Shown here one piece after another: positions 43,608-52,530 of a DNA stretch of 64,000 bases; the stretch's first letter is position 1, and each line of letters opens with the position of its first letter. Position numbers and translations under genes: made by a program. The notes under the pieces were generated by a model, which was not told where the DNA came from, made no database searches, and saw nothing but the letters and a program-made list of their open reading frames with translations. Origin of the DNA: Bradyrhizobium genosp. L (lineage in GTDB: Bacteria > Pseudomonadota > Alphaproteobacteria > Rhizobiales > Xanthobacteraceae); assembly GCF_015624485.1 (NCBI RefSeq), contig NZ_CP061378.1:2046001-2110000 (forward strand). Direction: 5' to 3'.

Positions 43608-44141
43608 CTAACGCCGGGAAAACTGCCGTCGGTCATGGGCCTTCCCGCGGAAGTCGGATGCCGAGACATCCCCGGCGCATTTCGCCACCACGCGGGCCGG
43701 CACTCCGGCGACGACGGTGTGGGGAGCCACGTCTTTCGTGACGACCGAGCCGGCACCGATCGTGGCGCCTTCGCCGATCGTGATGCCGCAGAGGATGGTG
43801 GCGTTGGATCCGATCGATGCCCTTCGGCCGACCCGGGTCAACTCGACCTTCCAGTCGTCGGATGTTTGCAGTTCGCCGGCTTCGGTGGTCGCGCGCGGAA
43901 ACTTGTCGTTGGTGAACATCACGCCGTGACCGAGGAACACTTCGTCTTCGATCGTGACACCCTCGCAGATGAAGCTGTGCGAGGATATCTTGCAGCGCGA
44001 TCCGATGGCCGCTCCGGCCTGAATCTCGACGAAGGCGCCTATCCGCGTTTGCGCGCCGATCGAGCAGCCGTAGAGGTTGACGAGATCGGGCTGGAAGATC
44101 TTGACGTCCGGACCGAGTTCGACGTCGTTCTTGATCGGCAT
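43608..44141 (-). CDS. UDP-amino-sugar N-acetyltransferase (WlbB/WbpD-like)
   Basis: A 177-residue left-handed beta-helix acetyltransferase. The text LGPDVKIFQPDLVNLYGCSI, AFVEIQAGAAIG, SSHSFICEGVTIEDEVFLG, GVMFTNDKFPRAT and SVVTKDVAPHTVVAGVPAR matches the WbpD/WlbB subgroup closely. Those enzymes acetylate the 3-amino group made by WbpE. The ATG at 44141 has GCAGGAG seven bases upstream. With the WlbC-like gene after it and the WlbA-like gene further upstream it suggests a 2,3-diacetamido-2,3-dideoxyuronic acid as one sugar of the polymer. Confidence 0.88.
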   Translation of the reverse strand: MPIKNDVELGPDVKIFQPDLVNLYGCSIGAQTRIGAFVEIQAGAAIGSRCKISSHSFICEGVTIEDEVFLGHGVMFTNDKFPRATTEAGELQTSDDWKVELTRVGRRASIGSNATILCGITIGEGATIGAGSVVTKDVAPHTVVAGVPARVVAKCAGDVSASDFRGKAHDRRQFSRR

Positions 44142-44166
44142 AAACTGCTCCTGCAATGATTGAAGT

Positions 44167-45636
44167 TTAGGTCAACGGATTGTGGGCGGCCCGGGATGCG
44201 GGCCGCAGGGCGTTGGTCAGGGACTTGGTGTGCTCGAGAAGAGGGTGTCGGCTCACCAGGAGGCTCGCGATCCAGGCCACGGCGCAGAGCGCTGCTGAGA
44301 TCCCGACGACAACCGGTGCGGTACAGTGGCCGGCCTCGGCCAATGCCATGCCGCCGGCTGCCGCGACCGTGCTGCAGATCGTAACTGCGGCGCTTTTCCA
44401 GAGCGCTCTGGCGAAATCCCACGGCTTCAGCCCGATTTGACGTGCCACGAGATAGTTGGCGACGGCGGCTTGAAACGGAAACGTCAGCAGGGTCGACGCC
44501 GCAACGGCGTTCACACCATGAAAGGAGGCAATGAATACAACGAGGAGGGAGGGGGGAAGCGAGATGACCGACGCCAGAAGGCCGTCCTTGATGCGCCCAA
44601 CGGCAACCAGCGTCGGGTAGATCAGCGTGGCCGAAAAAAGGGCCATCGAAGCGATGCAGAGCAGCCGGATCAGCGGAGCGACATCAGTCCAGGATGGACC
44701 CAGCCAGACCAGAATGATAGGGCCGGCAAGCAAGGCCAGGAATGCAAGAAACGGCCACTGCAGGGCTGTGATCAATTCGATCGTGCGGAGGAAAGGACGC
44801 CTTAAATCGCCGCCGGCGCGGGCGTGCGCAAAAATTGCGGGCCCCACCACCGGAGTCGTGACCTGGAGGATCAGGCGGTCAAAGACCTGCGTCATGCTCA
44901 CGGCGCGGCTGTAAATGCCGACCGAGGTGAAATCCAGCACGCGCGCCAGAATGAGCGAGGGCGATAGATTGTAGACGACGTTGATCAGCGCCCCAGCACT
45001 GGAATACGCACCAAAATGCAGCACGTCTCGAAATCCCGACAGCGAGGGACGAAAAATCCGCATGTCACCGCGGGTCAGCAGCAGCGAGGTGGTCGTTGCG
45101 ATGTTGCCCGCGATGATGCCGATGACCGGCGCCATAAAGCTGTAACCGCGGGCAGCGAGCCCGATCGACGTGGCCGCGGTCGTGAAGCTGCCGACCAGGT
45201 TGCTTCGGGTCAACGCGCCGAACGAGAGATCCCGCCGCAGGAGCGCTGCTATCGTGAGCGAAAACGGTGAGAGCAGGAAGTTGAAACAGGAGACGGCGAG
45301 TGCGGTTTGCAGTCCGTCCTGAGAGAAGAAACTGGCGACCTCACCGCGGAGCAGAAAGATCGTTGCGGTAAAGACGGCAGATATTCCGAAGATGACCGTG
45401 AAGGCCGTCCGGATACTCTGTTCCGATAGCGACGGCTTCTGTAGAAGATAATTGGAGCCGCCGAACTCCTGGAACGACGTCGACACGATTGTGGTCAGCG
45501 CGTTCGCCACGGCATAGATACCGAACTCGGCGGGCGTGAGGAGGCGTGCGAGTATTGCCGTCGAGACGACGAAGAACAACAGGCTGCCGTAGCGGTCGAT
45601 CGCCGAAAGCAGGATTGAACGATACACGCTCTTCAC
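44167..45636 (-). CDS. Oligosaccharide flippase (Wzx-like)
   Basis: A 489-residue membrane protein with about twelve to fourteen helices of the polysaccharide transport/MOP flippase family. The start SILLSAIDRYGSLLFFVVST, LARLLTPAEFGIYAVANALT and the central ARVLDFTSVGIYSRAVSMTQ are typical. It moves the undecaprenyl-linked repeat unit across the inner membrane. GTG at 45636 overlaps the stop of the upstream glycosyltransferase (GTGA), which fixes the start; the longer frame to 46077 is not real. It is the only flippase seen in the window. Confidence 0.92.
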   Translation of the reverse strand: MKSVYRSILLSAIDRYGSLLFFVVSTAILARLLTPAEFGIYAVANALTTIVSTSFQEFGGSNYLLQKPSLSEQSIRTAFTVIFGISAVFTATIFLLRGEVASFFSQDGLQTALAVSCFNFLLSPFSLTIAALLRRDLSFGALTRSNLVGSFTTAATSIGLAARGYSFMAPVIGIIAGNIATTTSLLLTRGDMRIFRPSLSGFRDVLHFGAYSSAGALINVVYNLSPSLILARVLDFTSVGIYSRAVSMTQVFDRLILQVTTPVVGPAIFAHARAGGDLRRPFLRTIELITALQWPFLAFLALLAGPIILVWLGPSWTDVAPLIRLLCIASMALFSATLIYPTLVAVGRIKDGLLASVISLPPSLLVVFIASFHGVNAVAASTLLTFPFQAAVANYLVARQIGLKPWDFARALWKSAAVTICSTVAAAGGMALAEAGHCTAPVVVGISAALCAVAWIASLLVSRHPLLEHTKSLTNALRPASRAAHNPLT

Positions 45637-46634
45637 TTGCGATCGAGCCCCAGTGGCCGCTTGCTCTCGAACAGGCGCGACGTCGCGTCGCTCGCGATCG
45701 CGCTCATGACCCTCCCGAGCCGAGGGGTCCGCAACAATTGCCCGAGGGGCGGGAGATAGTAGAGCGTGGTGTCGAGGTTGGTCGCGAACCGCAACAGCGC
45801 CGTCGCGTTGACGGTGTGTCCGCGCAGCAATTGACCCACACCCGACCAATACGCCAGCCGTGCCAGCTTCTGATCGGCCTTGACGCGCAAGGCATCGGAA
45901 TCGGAGGATAAGCCGTCGGTGGTCAGGAAGAAACTGTCGAATGCGGCCTTGCGCTGCTGATAATCGAGAAGCTTTCTGGCGTAGTACGCTTCCGACATGT
46001 TCGACGCATGACGTCGGTAGATTGCCTGCGCGGCGTGAATTTTCGCGATAGCGCCGTGAGCCGCAAACTTCAGCCACAGCGCCATATCTGCGCTGTGCGG
46101 CAACGCGATGTCATAGTCACCGACGGCAAGCTGGGCCGACGTTCGCACGACAGCCGTAGCCGTCACGACCAGATTGGCGCCGCAGCCGCACATGTCTCGC
46201 AGGAGGTCCTGACGAACCCAGTTGCCCTCGCTGGGGAGGATGGCCGGAAGCGGGAACGCATCGTTCCACTCGATCCCGTCACCGTAAGTCATGACCACAT
46301 CCGGATTGTCATCCATGATGCGGATCGCGCGTTCGAGCGTTCCCGGTACCAGGAGGTCGTCGGCGGACAGCAACAAGAAGTAGTCGGATTCCAGCCAGGC
46401 GATGCCCTCGTTGTAGGTCTTGATGTGTCCCATGTTCTGTGGATGGGCCAGGAGGGACACGCGCCGGTCGCATGCCGCAATGGATTCGGCAACAGCCTGC
46501 GAATTATCGGTCGAGGCGTCGTCGATGATCAGAATGCGGACGTCGGCGATCGATTGCGACAAGACGCTGTTGACGCAACTCTCGAGGTATCGGCCATAAT
46601 TGTAGCACGGTATGACGACGTCGACGGTGGCCAC
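45633..46634 (-). CDS. Glycosyltransferase family 2
   Basis: A 333-residue GT-A glycosyltransferase. VDVVIPCYNYGRYLESCVNS, RILIIDDASTDNSQ and the metal-binding SADD in YFLLLSADDLLVPG are clear; the C-terminal 100 residues are helical and less typical. It transfers a sugar from a nucleotide donor to the growing lipid-linked repeat. It is coupled to the flippase gene. Confidence 0.92.
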   Translation of the reverse strand: MATVDVVIPCYNYGRYLESCVNSVLSQSIADVRILIIDDASTDNSQAVAESIAACDRRVSLLAHPQNMGHIKTYNEGIAWLESDYFLLLSADDLLVPGTLERAIRIMDDNPDVVMTYGDGIEWNDAFPLPAILPSEGNWVRQDLLRDMCGCGANLVVTATAVVRTSAQLAVGDYDIALPHSADMALWLKFAAHGAIAKIHAAQAIYRRHASNMSEAYYARKLLDYQQRKAAFDSFFLTTDGLSSDSDALRVKADQKLARLAYWSGVGQLLRGHTVNATALLRFATNLDTTLYYLPPLGQLLRTPRLGRVMSAIASDATSRLFESKRPLGLDRK

Positions 46635-46773
46635 TAGTCTGTCTCTCGCGCTGTTGAGGGCTGATATGCAACGAACCAGGACATCATCGACCTACCGCCG
46701 TCGTCATCGGCATCAGACAATCTCGGCGTCGCCGAGCGTTGGGAGCGGGCGTTCGCGCAAGAGCCCGCCCGAG

Positions 46774-47826
46774 CTAGCCGGCGAGCTTCTGGAGCGGTGG
46801 GTGTCCGTCCAGGTAGATTGGCTTGCCCTGGGTTGCGATCGAGCGGGAGGCCGCCTCGAGAACTTGCACGGCCTTCAACCCCGTCAATCCGCTGGTCCTC
46901 GGCTCGGTGCCGTTCACGATGCAATCGCAGAAGTGCCGGGCTTCTGCACTGAGGGCCTCGCTTGCCGGCAGGTGCGGTGCCCACATATCCCCGGCTCGAT
47001 ATCCGACACGGAGCTGATGGGCTTTCTCGCCGGACACATCGACCACGATGCCCTTGTCGTAGACCTTGACCTTCTCGGTCGGCTCCATGTCGTCGTAGAC
47101 GATCATCTTGCGGCTGCCGCCGATAAATGTCTGGCGGACCTTGATCGGCGATAGCCAGCTGACGCTGATATGGGCCACGCGGCTGCCGGCGAAAAACAGC
47201 GTCAGATGCGCCATGTTTTCCGGTGTTCCCGGCACATGGGTGGCCGCTGTCGCCGAAACCGCGACCGGCATTTCGTCCAGGATATACTGGATGATCGAGA
47301 TGTCGTGGACCGCGAGATCCCAGATGACGTTGACGTCTTTCTGGAACAATCCGAGGCTCGCACGCGTGCTGTTATAGTAGAAGATGTCGCCCAGCGCGCC
47401 TTCCGTGACGAGCTGGCGGATTTTCTGAACCGCCGGCGTATAGACGAAGGTGTGGTCGACCATGATCGTGAGCTTGCGCAACGCCGCCTCGTCGATCAGC
47501 CGGCGAACCTGGTCCGACGTCTGCGCAAGCGGTTTTTCGACCAGGACATGCTTGCCCGCCCGCAGCGCGGCCATTGCAAGTTCAAAATGGCTATGCGCCG
47601 GCGTTGCAATTGCAACGGCGCTCACGCTTCGGTCCTCGATGACGTCGTGAAAGTTCGAGGTCACCGCCGTCGTCGGGTACGCCCGGGCGCAGGCTGCAAG
47701 ATTGGCAGGGGAGAGGTCGCAAACCTGGCCGACCCGGCAGCCCTCGAGATTGGAGAAGTTCCTGACGAGGTTGGGGCCCCAATAGCCATATCCAACCACT
47801 GCGATATTCAAATTTTCGCTCAACAT
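46774..47826 (-). CDS. Gfo/Idh/MocA oxidoreductase (WlbA/WbpB-like)
   Basis: A 350-residue NAD-dependent oxidoreductase. Rossmann start LNIAVVGYGYWGPNLVRNFS and the conserved LVEKPLAQTSDQVRRL are clear; MVDHTFVYTPAVQKI and YYNSTRASLGLFQKDVNVIW match the WlbA/WbpB subgroup, which oxidises C3 of UDP-GlcNAcA. It thus provides the keto sugar for the WlbC-like aminotransferase. ATG at 47826 is used; a TTG at 47844 would add six residues. The UDP-GlcNAc 6-dehydrogenase needed for the substrate is not seen in the window. Confidence 0.86.
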   Translation of the reverse strand: MLSENLNIAVVGYGYWGPNLVRNFSNLEGCRVGQVCDLSPANLAACARAYPTTAVTSNFHDVIEDRSVSAVAIATPAHSHFELAMAALRAGKHVLVEKPLAQTSDQVRRLIDEAALRKLTIMVDHTFVYTPAVQKIRQLVTEGALGDIFYYNSTRASLGLFQKDVNVIWDLAVHDISIIQYILDEMPVAVSATAATHVPGTPENMAHLTLFFAGSRVAHISVSWLSPIKVRQTFIGGSRKMIVYDDMEPTEKVKVYDKGIVVDVSGEKAHQLRVGYRAGDMWAPHLPASEALSAEARHFCDCIVNGTEPRTSGLTGLKAVQVLEAASRSIATQGKPIYLDGHPPLQKLAG

Positions 47827-47854
47827 ACCCTGCGCCTGTTTCAATATTAACGTG

Positions 47855-47930
47855 CAGACAATTCTGCTTATATTTGGACGATATATTTAATTATTAAATC
47901 AAGCAACATTTAATTTAGATAATTAGGTTG
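47855..47930. promoter_or_regulatory. AT-rich island upstream of the WlbA-like gene
   Basis: The stretch has GATATATTTAATTATTAAATC and CAACATTTAATTTAGATAATT. It separates the WlbA-like gene from the aminotransferase-like gene to its right, both on the minus strand. Confidence 0.55.
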
Positions 47931-47933
47931 GGA

Positions 47934-49106
47934 TTAACCGGCGGCCCGATCCGTGGCGCCAAGCGATCGTTTGGTGCCCGTGCCGAACGAGCGCACGACA
48001 CGCGCGATGTGCTGCATATGGCGCTGCTCGAGATCCTGATGGACTGGCAACAGAATGAGCTCTTTCTTGAGTTTGAGGGCTTCGGGATACTGGTTCCAGT
48101 CCAGTCCCTTGTGGCAGCCCCACCACCAAGGCGACACGGGGACGCCGGACGCGTTCAGCTTGGCGCACCATTGCGGCTTGTCCCGCACAAGGATCGGCAG
48201 CCCGAGCGGGCAGGTCTTGCGATTCTCGATCGGCCTGTCCCAGAGCAAGGTGTAGTCTCCACCGTCTGACAAGAGGCGATGCAGATCGTTATAATTGTTC
48301 CGGCGTTTACTCGCGACGTCAGCGGCGTTGGTTCGCCGCACCGCGCCCAACGTTGCCCGGAATGCCTGGGTCGCGCTCGTGCCAGCTCTGCAATAATAGG
48401 AGGCCGGGATATCGGGCAGCGACTGCGCGTCATGGGCGGCTTCTTGGCTCGCAATGGTGGAGAGGGTTCGCGGCGGCAGTCCGAGCGACGTTCCGACCCA
48501 TTTCTTGACCAGCGAGAGCGTTTCGCGGGAATTGCGCTTCCATTCGGACGGCGCGAGAGAATGGACATTGGACTGCGGCGCATCGCGAAGAACGAGGGCG
48601 CCGCCGGTGCAGACCGGCAATGTCTTGTAAAAGCTGTAGACCGCCGCATCGCCCGTTTCGCCGGTACCGCCGCTGAACAGCGAAAGTGCGCAGTCCTCTA
48701 GCAGCCGGATCTGCCGCTCGCGACACAACGCCGCCAGTTCCTCGAGGTCAGTGGGCCGGCCGAAATAGTGCGTGACATGAATAAGCCGGGTCCGCGGGGT
48801 TAGCCTGCGGCGCAGGTCGGCCATATCGATCTGGGCCCGGCTGTCGATGCGATACATCGAAACCCGGGCGCCGGCTGCAATGAGCGGGCTTATTTCCGAT
48901 CCGCAATTATATGCAGGTACGAGCACGTCGTCGGCTTCGGAGATGTTCCACAACCGTGCGGCCAGTTGGACCGCCGCGCGCCCCGACTGAGTGAAGATCG
49001 ACGTGGCGCTGCGGTTCTGGAACCACGAGGGGGGATGGCCGCCAGCGAACCAATCGGCACATAGCTGGACGGGGCTGCGGACCATCTCGGCGCATTGCAT
49101 GGCCAT
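47934..49106 (-). CDS. DegT-like PLP-dependent aminotransferase, divergent
   Basis: A 390-residue fold-type I PLP protein related to DegT/DnrJ/EryC1 but more divergent. It keeps SGRAAVQLAARLWNI, VLVPAYNCGSEISPLIAAGA, IRLLEDCALSLFSGGTGETG and a lysine in AVYSFYKTLPVCTGGALVL at the PLP position, so it is probably active. The second half is less conserved, with KRRNNYNDLHRLLSDGG. It is directly adjacent (0 bases) to the CelD/BcsL-like acyltransferase gene and likely acts with it on an amino-sugar or amino-acid substituent. Confidence 0.75.
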   Translation of the reverse strand: MAMQCAEMVRSPVQLCADWFAGGHPPSWFQNRSATSIFTQSGRAAVQLAARLWNISEADDVLVPAYNCGSEISPLIAAGARVSMYRIDSRAQIDMADLRRRLTPRTRLIHVTHYFGRPTDLEELAALCRERQIRLLEDCALSLFSGGTGETGDAAVYSFYKTLPVCTGGALVLRDAPQSNVHSLAPSEWKRNSRETLSLVKKWVGTSLGLPPRTLSTIASQEAAHDAQSLPDIPASYYCRAGTSATQAFRATLGAVRRTNAADVASKRRNNYNDLHRLLSDGGDYTLLWDRPIENRKTCPLGLPILVRDKPQWCAKLNASGVPVSPWWWGCHKGLDWNQYPEALKLKKELILLPVHQDLEQRHMQHIARVVRSFGTGTKRSLGATDRAAG

Positions 49107-50351
49107 TCACATCCGAGCGCGAATCCAGGTTCGCCAAAGTGAGCCGTAGCGAAGTGGCTGGCGCGGCGCGAGCTTCAATCGCCAGATGCGATAGTAAAGC
49201 AGATGAACGAGGTCGGACAACGCAAGGAACAGGCTGACGCGCCGCGACGAGCCAGCGCGTGTGCTTTTGACCAGGATCGAGAGGAAATCGCTCTCCTCGC
49301 CGCCATACTGAACTTTGTAGTCGTAGCGGCCGGGACCGGCGTCGACATAGCGAATGCCTTCGCCGGTCATCTGCTCGAGCAACTGCATCAGCCCTAGCAC
49401 GCCCAGGCCGTAGCGGCCCATTTCTCGTTCTGTGGACCGGGCAGGGAGCCGCCAATGGCAGTTCGGCCCGAAGGTGAGGGCATACTGACTGGCAACGGAG
49501 CGCCCGTCAGCATTCAACGTCATCAAGCGCACCTGTCCGGTTTGCGCGAGACGTGAGACGAGATCGCGGTTGAACGCGCGGGAGCCAGGCCAATCACCAA
49601 AATAGCCTGGCCTTCGATCGGCCAGCCACTGCTCGGTGTGCGCCTCCTCGAAGGTCAGGAACGCGGCGGCTGCGTCGTCCGGCTCACTGACGAGACATGA
49701 CTCGACGGTGAACGACTTGTTCAAAAGATTAAGTTGGCGCCGGTAATTCTGGCGGGCGCGCTTCTCCAGCCCTGCAACATATGTGTCGAAACGGTCGGGT
49801 AATTGAAAGGAAACCTCGACGCCCGTCGCCATGTCGCGAGCCAAGGCGACTGACCCGCCAGGGTGGCCGGCGACGGCTCGTAGTGCCGCAAGTGTGGGGT
49901 CTCCCGCGGGCAGGTAGCCGAACCAAACCGCGTCGCATTGCTCGACATCGACGAAGTTCGTCAAGATCTGCCGGTAGATGATGCCGGCCCATTGTGGAGA
50001 CACAGGCAGCGCGAACACGGCCGATACAAAGTCGGCACTCAGCCGTTTGGCAATGCGAATGGTGACAGGCCCGAGCCAAAGGCGTTCGATGAACATCGGG
50101 GCCAGGCCGACGAGCCGCTCTCCCTTTCTGAAAACGAAGAGACGGAGCTCGCGACCCCGTCCGTAGTGATGCCACCAGATGCGGCACCAGTCGTAGCTCG
50201 AGTACAGGCGCCCACCGACGCTTAGGACGAAGCTGTCCCATTCTTCCGGCGAGATCCCCGCCTGTTCGAACGAGTTCGCCACGGAAGCGACGATCGGTGT
50301 GTCTTCCCTTGCGGAAGACCTCGCCGCGACTGCGAAATCAAGCATGGTCAT
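49107..50351 (-). CDS. GNAT-type acyltransferase (CelD/BcsL-like)
   Basis: A 414-residue protein of the CelD/BcsL GNAT group, found in cellulose and exopolysaccharide loci. SSYDWCRIWWHHYGRGRELR and LVGLAPMFIERLWLG near the N-terminus and RARQNYRRQLNLLNK in the middle are typical; the C-terminal GPNCHWRLPARSTERE and GIRYVDAGPGRYDYKVQYG contain the acyltransferase core. It may acylate a sugar amine. The ATG at 50351 overlaps the stop of the upstream glycosyltransferase (ATGA). Confidence 0.8.
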   Translation of the reverse strand: MTMLDFAVAARSSAREDTPIVASVANSFEQAGISPEEWDSFVLSVGGRLYSSYDWCRIWWHHYGRGRELRLFVFRKGERLVGLAPMFIERLWLGPVTIRIAKRLSADFVSAVFALPVSPQWAGIIYRQILTNFVDVEQCDAVWFGYLPAGDPTLAALRAVAGHPGGSVALARDMATGVEVSFQLPDRFDTYVAGLEKRARQNYRRQLNLLNKSFTVESCLVSEPDDAAAAFLTFEEAHTEQWLADRRPGYFGDWPGSRAFNRDLVSRLAQTGQVRLMTLNADGRSVASQYALTFGPNCHWRLPARSTEREMGRYGLGVLGLMQLLEQMTGEGIRYVDAGPGRYDYKVQYGGEESDFLSILVKSTRAGSSRRVSLFLALSDLVHLLYYRIWRLKLAPRQPLRYGSLWRTWIRARM

Positions 50352-51286
50352 GTCGGGTCAACACCAAAGATATGAAAGCGCAACGCCGCCGTCGCCGCGG
50401 CGGCCTTGCTGCGTGCAACGGGGTCTCGCGTGACGACGGACGGAAGCAGCCAGCCGACCAATCTTGCCGCATTCGAAAACAGGAAGAGTGTCTTCGCCGC
50501 GATCCACTGACCGAGCCCGAGGTTCTTCCTGAAATAGATCAGCATGCTCTTCTGTAGCTGGACCAGCATCTTGACGTTGACCTGCCCGGTGCTCTTTCCT
50601 CCGCCGTCGACGTGGATGATCTGCGCGCCGGGGAAAAAAACGCGGCGCCAGCCGGCCTTGCTGAAGCGGAAGCACCAATCGGCCTCCTCGGCGTAGATGA
50701 AATAGCTCTCGTCCATCACACCGACCTGCTTGATCGCCTCGTGACGGACCAGCATGAACATGCCGGAGATGACGTCGATGTCCTCCAGGGTGTCGCGTCG
50801 CCACCAGCCGAGTTGGGGCTTCGCGAATATCGAGGAGTGCGGGAACAGGCGAGGCAGCCCGGTGAGGGTGAGAAAGAGGATCCAGGCCGAGGGAAACGAG
50901 AAGCCGGTCTGCTGAATCTGGCCGTCGCGTTCCAGGACCTGGCAGCCCACCACGCCGATGTCGGGATGGGAATCGGCGTATGCCACGCATCGGTCTATTG
51001 CGGTGTCCAGCACCACCGTATCCGGGTTCAGCAGCAGGTAATAACGCCCGGATGCGACCTGCATCGCCTGGTTGTTCGCCGCGGCGAAGCCGCGGTTGCG
51101 ATCGTTGGCGATCAGCTTCACCGTAGGGAAATCCCGCTCGCACATGCTGACCGAACCATCGTGGCTGGCATTGTCCACCACGATGATTTCGTAAGACGTG
51201 TCGCGGCTTTGGCTGATGACCGAAGCCAGGCAGTTGCGCAGAAGTTCTCGCGTGTTCCAATTGACGATGATGACAGAGACGTCCAT
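50348..51286 (-). CDS. Glycosyltransferase family 2 (rhamnosyltransferase-like)
   Basis: A 312-residue GT2 enzyme of the WcaA/RfbF group, often rhamnosyltransferases. MDVSVIIVNWNTRELLRNCL, EIIVVDNASHDGSVSM, NRGFAAANNQAM and the DxD-like LLLNPDTVVLD are typical, as is FIYAEEADWCFRFSKAGWR. A hydrophobic patch near the C-terminus may attach it to the membrane. Rhamnose made by the rfb operon would be a fitting donor, but that is inference. Confidence 0.9.
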   Translation of the reverse strand: MDVSVIIVNWNTRELLRNCLASVISQSRDTSYEIIVVDNASHDGSVSMCERDFPTVKLIANDRNRGFAAANNQAMQVASGRYYLLLNPDTVVLDTAIDRCVAYADSHPDIGVVGCQVLERDGQIQQTGFSFPSAWILFLTLTGLPRLFPHSSIFAKPQLGWWRRDTLEDIDVISGMFMLVRHEAIKQVGVMDESYFIYAEEADWCFRFSKAGWRRVFFPGAQIIHVDGGGKSTGQVNVKMLVQLQKSMLIYFRKNLGLGQWIAAKTLFLFSNAARLVGWLLPSVVTRDPVARSKAAAATAALRFHIFGVDPT

Positions 51287-51287
51287 G

Positions 51288-52337
51288 TCAGTTGCTTTTC
51301 ACCTTCTGTTTGACAACGTTCCTGGCCCGCTCGGCGAGGCTGATGATTTGCTTGCGAAGGAAGCTCGGGGCGAGTTCATAGGGGCCGACTTCAGTGACAA
51401 TCCGGCCGCTCATCCTTTGCTTGAAGCGATAAACATCGGGATTTCGCTCCTGATCGACGCCTCCGAGGTCGTAGTGGAGGTTGCCGACGGACTTGGCGTG
51501 CACGATCGCGTTCCATTGCAGTAGATAGGACGCACGTAAATCACGTCCCTGTGCGGTGGTGGCTCCAAGCAGGTAAACGCTGGTGTCGCCCACGTAACTG
51601 CCAAGATGTCCGGCGATGAGCTCTCCATCGTGCCAGGCGAGATGGAGGACGAGCTTCTGCTCTTTCGGGCTTGCGGTCTGGACGCGCTTGAAGAAACGCA
51701 CGTCCTGGCTCGGCATGAAGCCTTTCTTTTCGGTCAGCGTCAGGAATATCCGCTCGAAGGCATCGAAATCGTTCAACTCGACCGAGCGAGTGACTTCGAC
51801 GCCAGCGCTCTGTGCCCTTTTGAGGTCGCTACGCCACTTGGCGTGGAGACGGCGATGGACGTCGTCGAGGGGGTCGGCGAGGTCGACGACCATGGTCTTC
51901 CGGGACGACTGGTGCTGACTCGGGCGGAATCCTCGCGACTCCAGGCAGGAGGTCTGATCCTCCTGATGCAATCCAGCATCAAGCGCGGGAGTAATGCGCA
52001 GCATCAGGCGTCGGCGATCGACATACTCTTCCTTCAGGGCATCCAGGCAATGACCGAATTGCTCTTTGCAGAAGCTTTCGTCGTGCCTGATCATGGGCGC
52101 GTGATTGAGATACGCAATCCCCATCGACGTCATGGGAAGCTTCTTGACCCTGATGTCGGCGAGGCCAATGAGGCGCTGGTTCTGCGCCAGACCCCTCAGT
52201 TCCGATTTTGCTCCGACGTGAGCCGCTGCCGCGACGGCGTAACTGCTGCATTGACGATAGGACGCATCCCGGAATGTGGATGTCAGTTCGTCCCACGTCT
52301 CGCTCGCGAGAGGATTAACCGATAGTCCGGTCGTCAT
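51288..52337 (-). CDS. FemAB-like GNAT acyltransferase
   Basis: A 349-residue protein of the FemAB/peptidoglycan-bridge fold. Markers are YRQCSSYAVAAAAHVGAKSE, LPMTSMGIAYLNHAPMIR, HAKWRSDLKRAQSAGVEVTR, and the C-terminal half with LVLHLAWHDGELIAGHLGSY and YLLQWNAIVHAKSVGNLHYD. In other loci such proteins add amino acids or acyl groups to sugars. It lies one base from the GT2 gene, on the same strand. A related PEP-CTERM system protein group exists, but no exosortase is found here. Confidence 0.82.
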   Translation of the reverse strand: MTTGLSVNPLASETWDELTSTFRDASYRQCSSYAVAAAAHVGAKSELRGLAQNQRLIGLADIRVKKLPMTSMGIAYLNHAPMIRHDESFCKEQFGHCLDALKEEYVDRRRLMLRITPALDAGLHQEDQTSCLESRGFRPSQHQSSRKTMVVDLADPLDDVHRRLHAKWRSDLKRAQSAGVEVTRSVELNDFDAFERIFLTLTEKKGFMPSQDVRFFKRVQTASPKEQKLVLHLAWHDGELIAGHLGSYVGDTSVYLLGATTAQGRDLRASYLLQWNAIVHAKSVGNLHYDLGGVDQERNPDVYRFKQRMSGRIVTEVGPYELAPSFLRKQIISLAERARNVVKQKVKSN

Positions 52338-52444
52338 GGATGCATCAAGCCTTCAATAGGGACCTGCAAAGCACAAAGCCGCGCTTCCACAAGCGGCGGC
52401 GCGGGCATCCGCGTTACGCAGAAAATTACGTTCAGCTCATGCTT

Positions 52445-52530
52445 TGATTATTTTAATTCCTGTGCAATATAAGCATACTATTTAATACGAGAATATGTGC
52501 AAGCATTAAATATAGAAGATATTTAATCCG
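52445..52530. promoter_or_regulatory. AT-rich divergent promoter region
   Basis: The stretch has GATTATTTTAATTCC, ACTATTTAATACG and GATATTTAATCC between the divergent FemAB-like and deacetylase genes. It fits the repeated island pattern. Confidence 0.55.

Noticed and set aside
44167..46077. A 636-residue version of the flippase
   Set aside because: The first 147 residues overlap a GT2 gene in another frame and do not look like protein; GTG at 45636, overlapping the GT2 stop, gives the normal family start.
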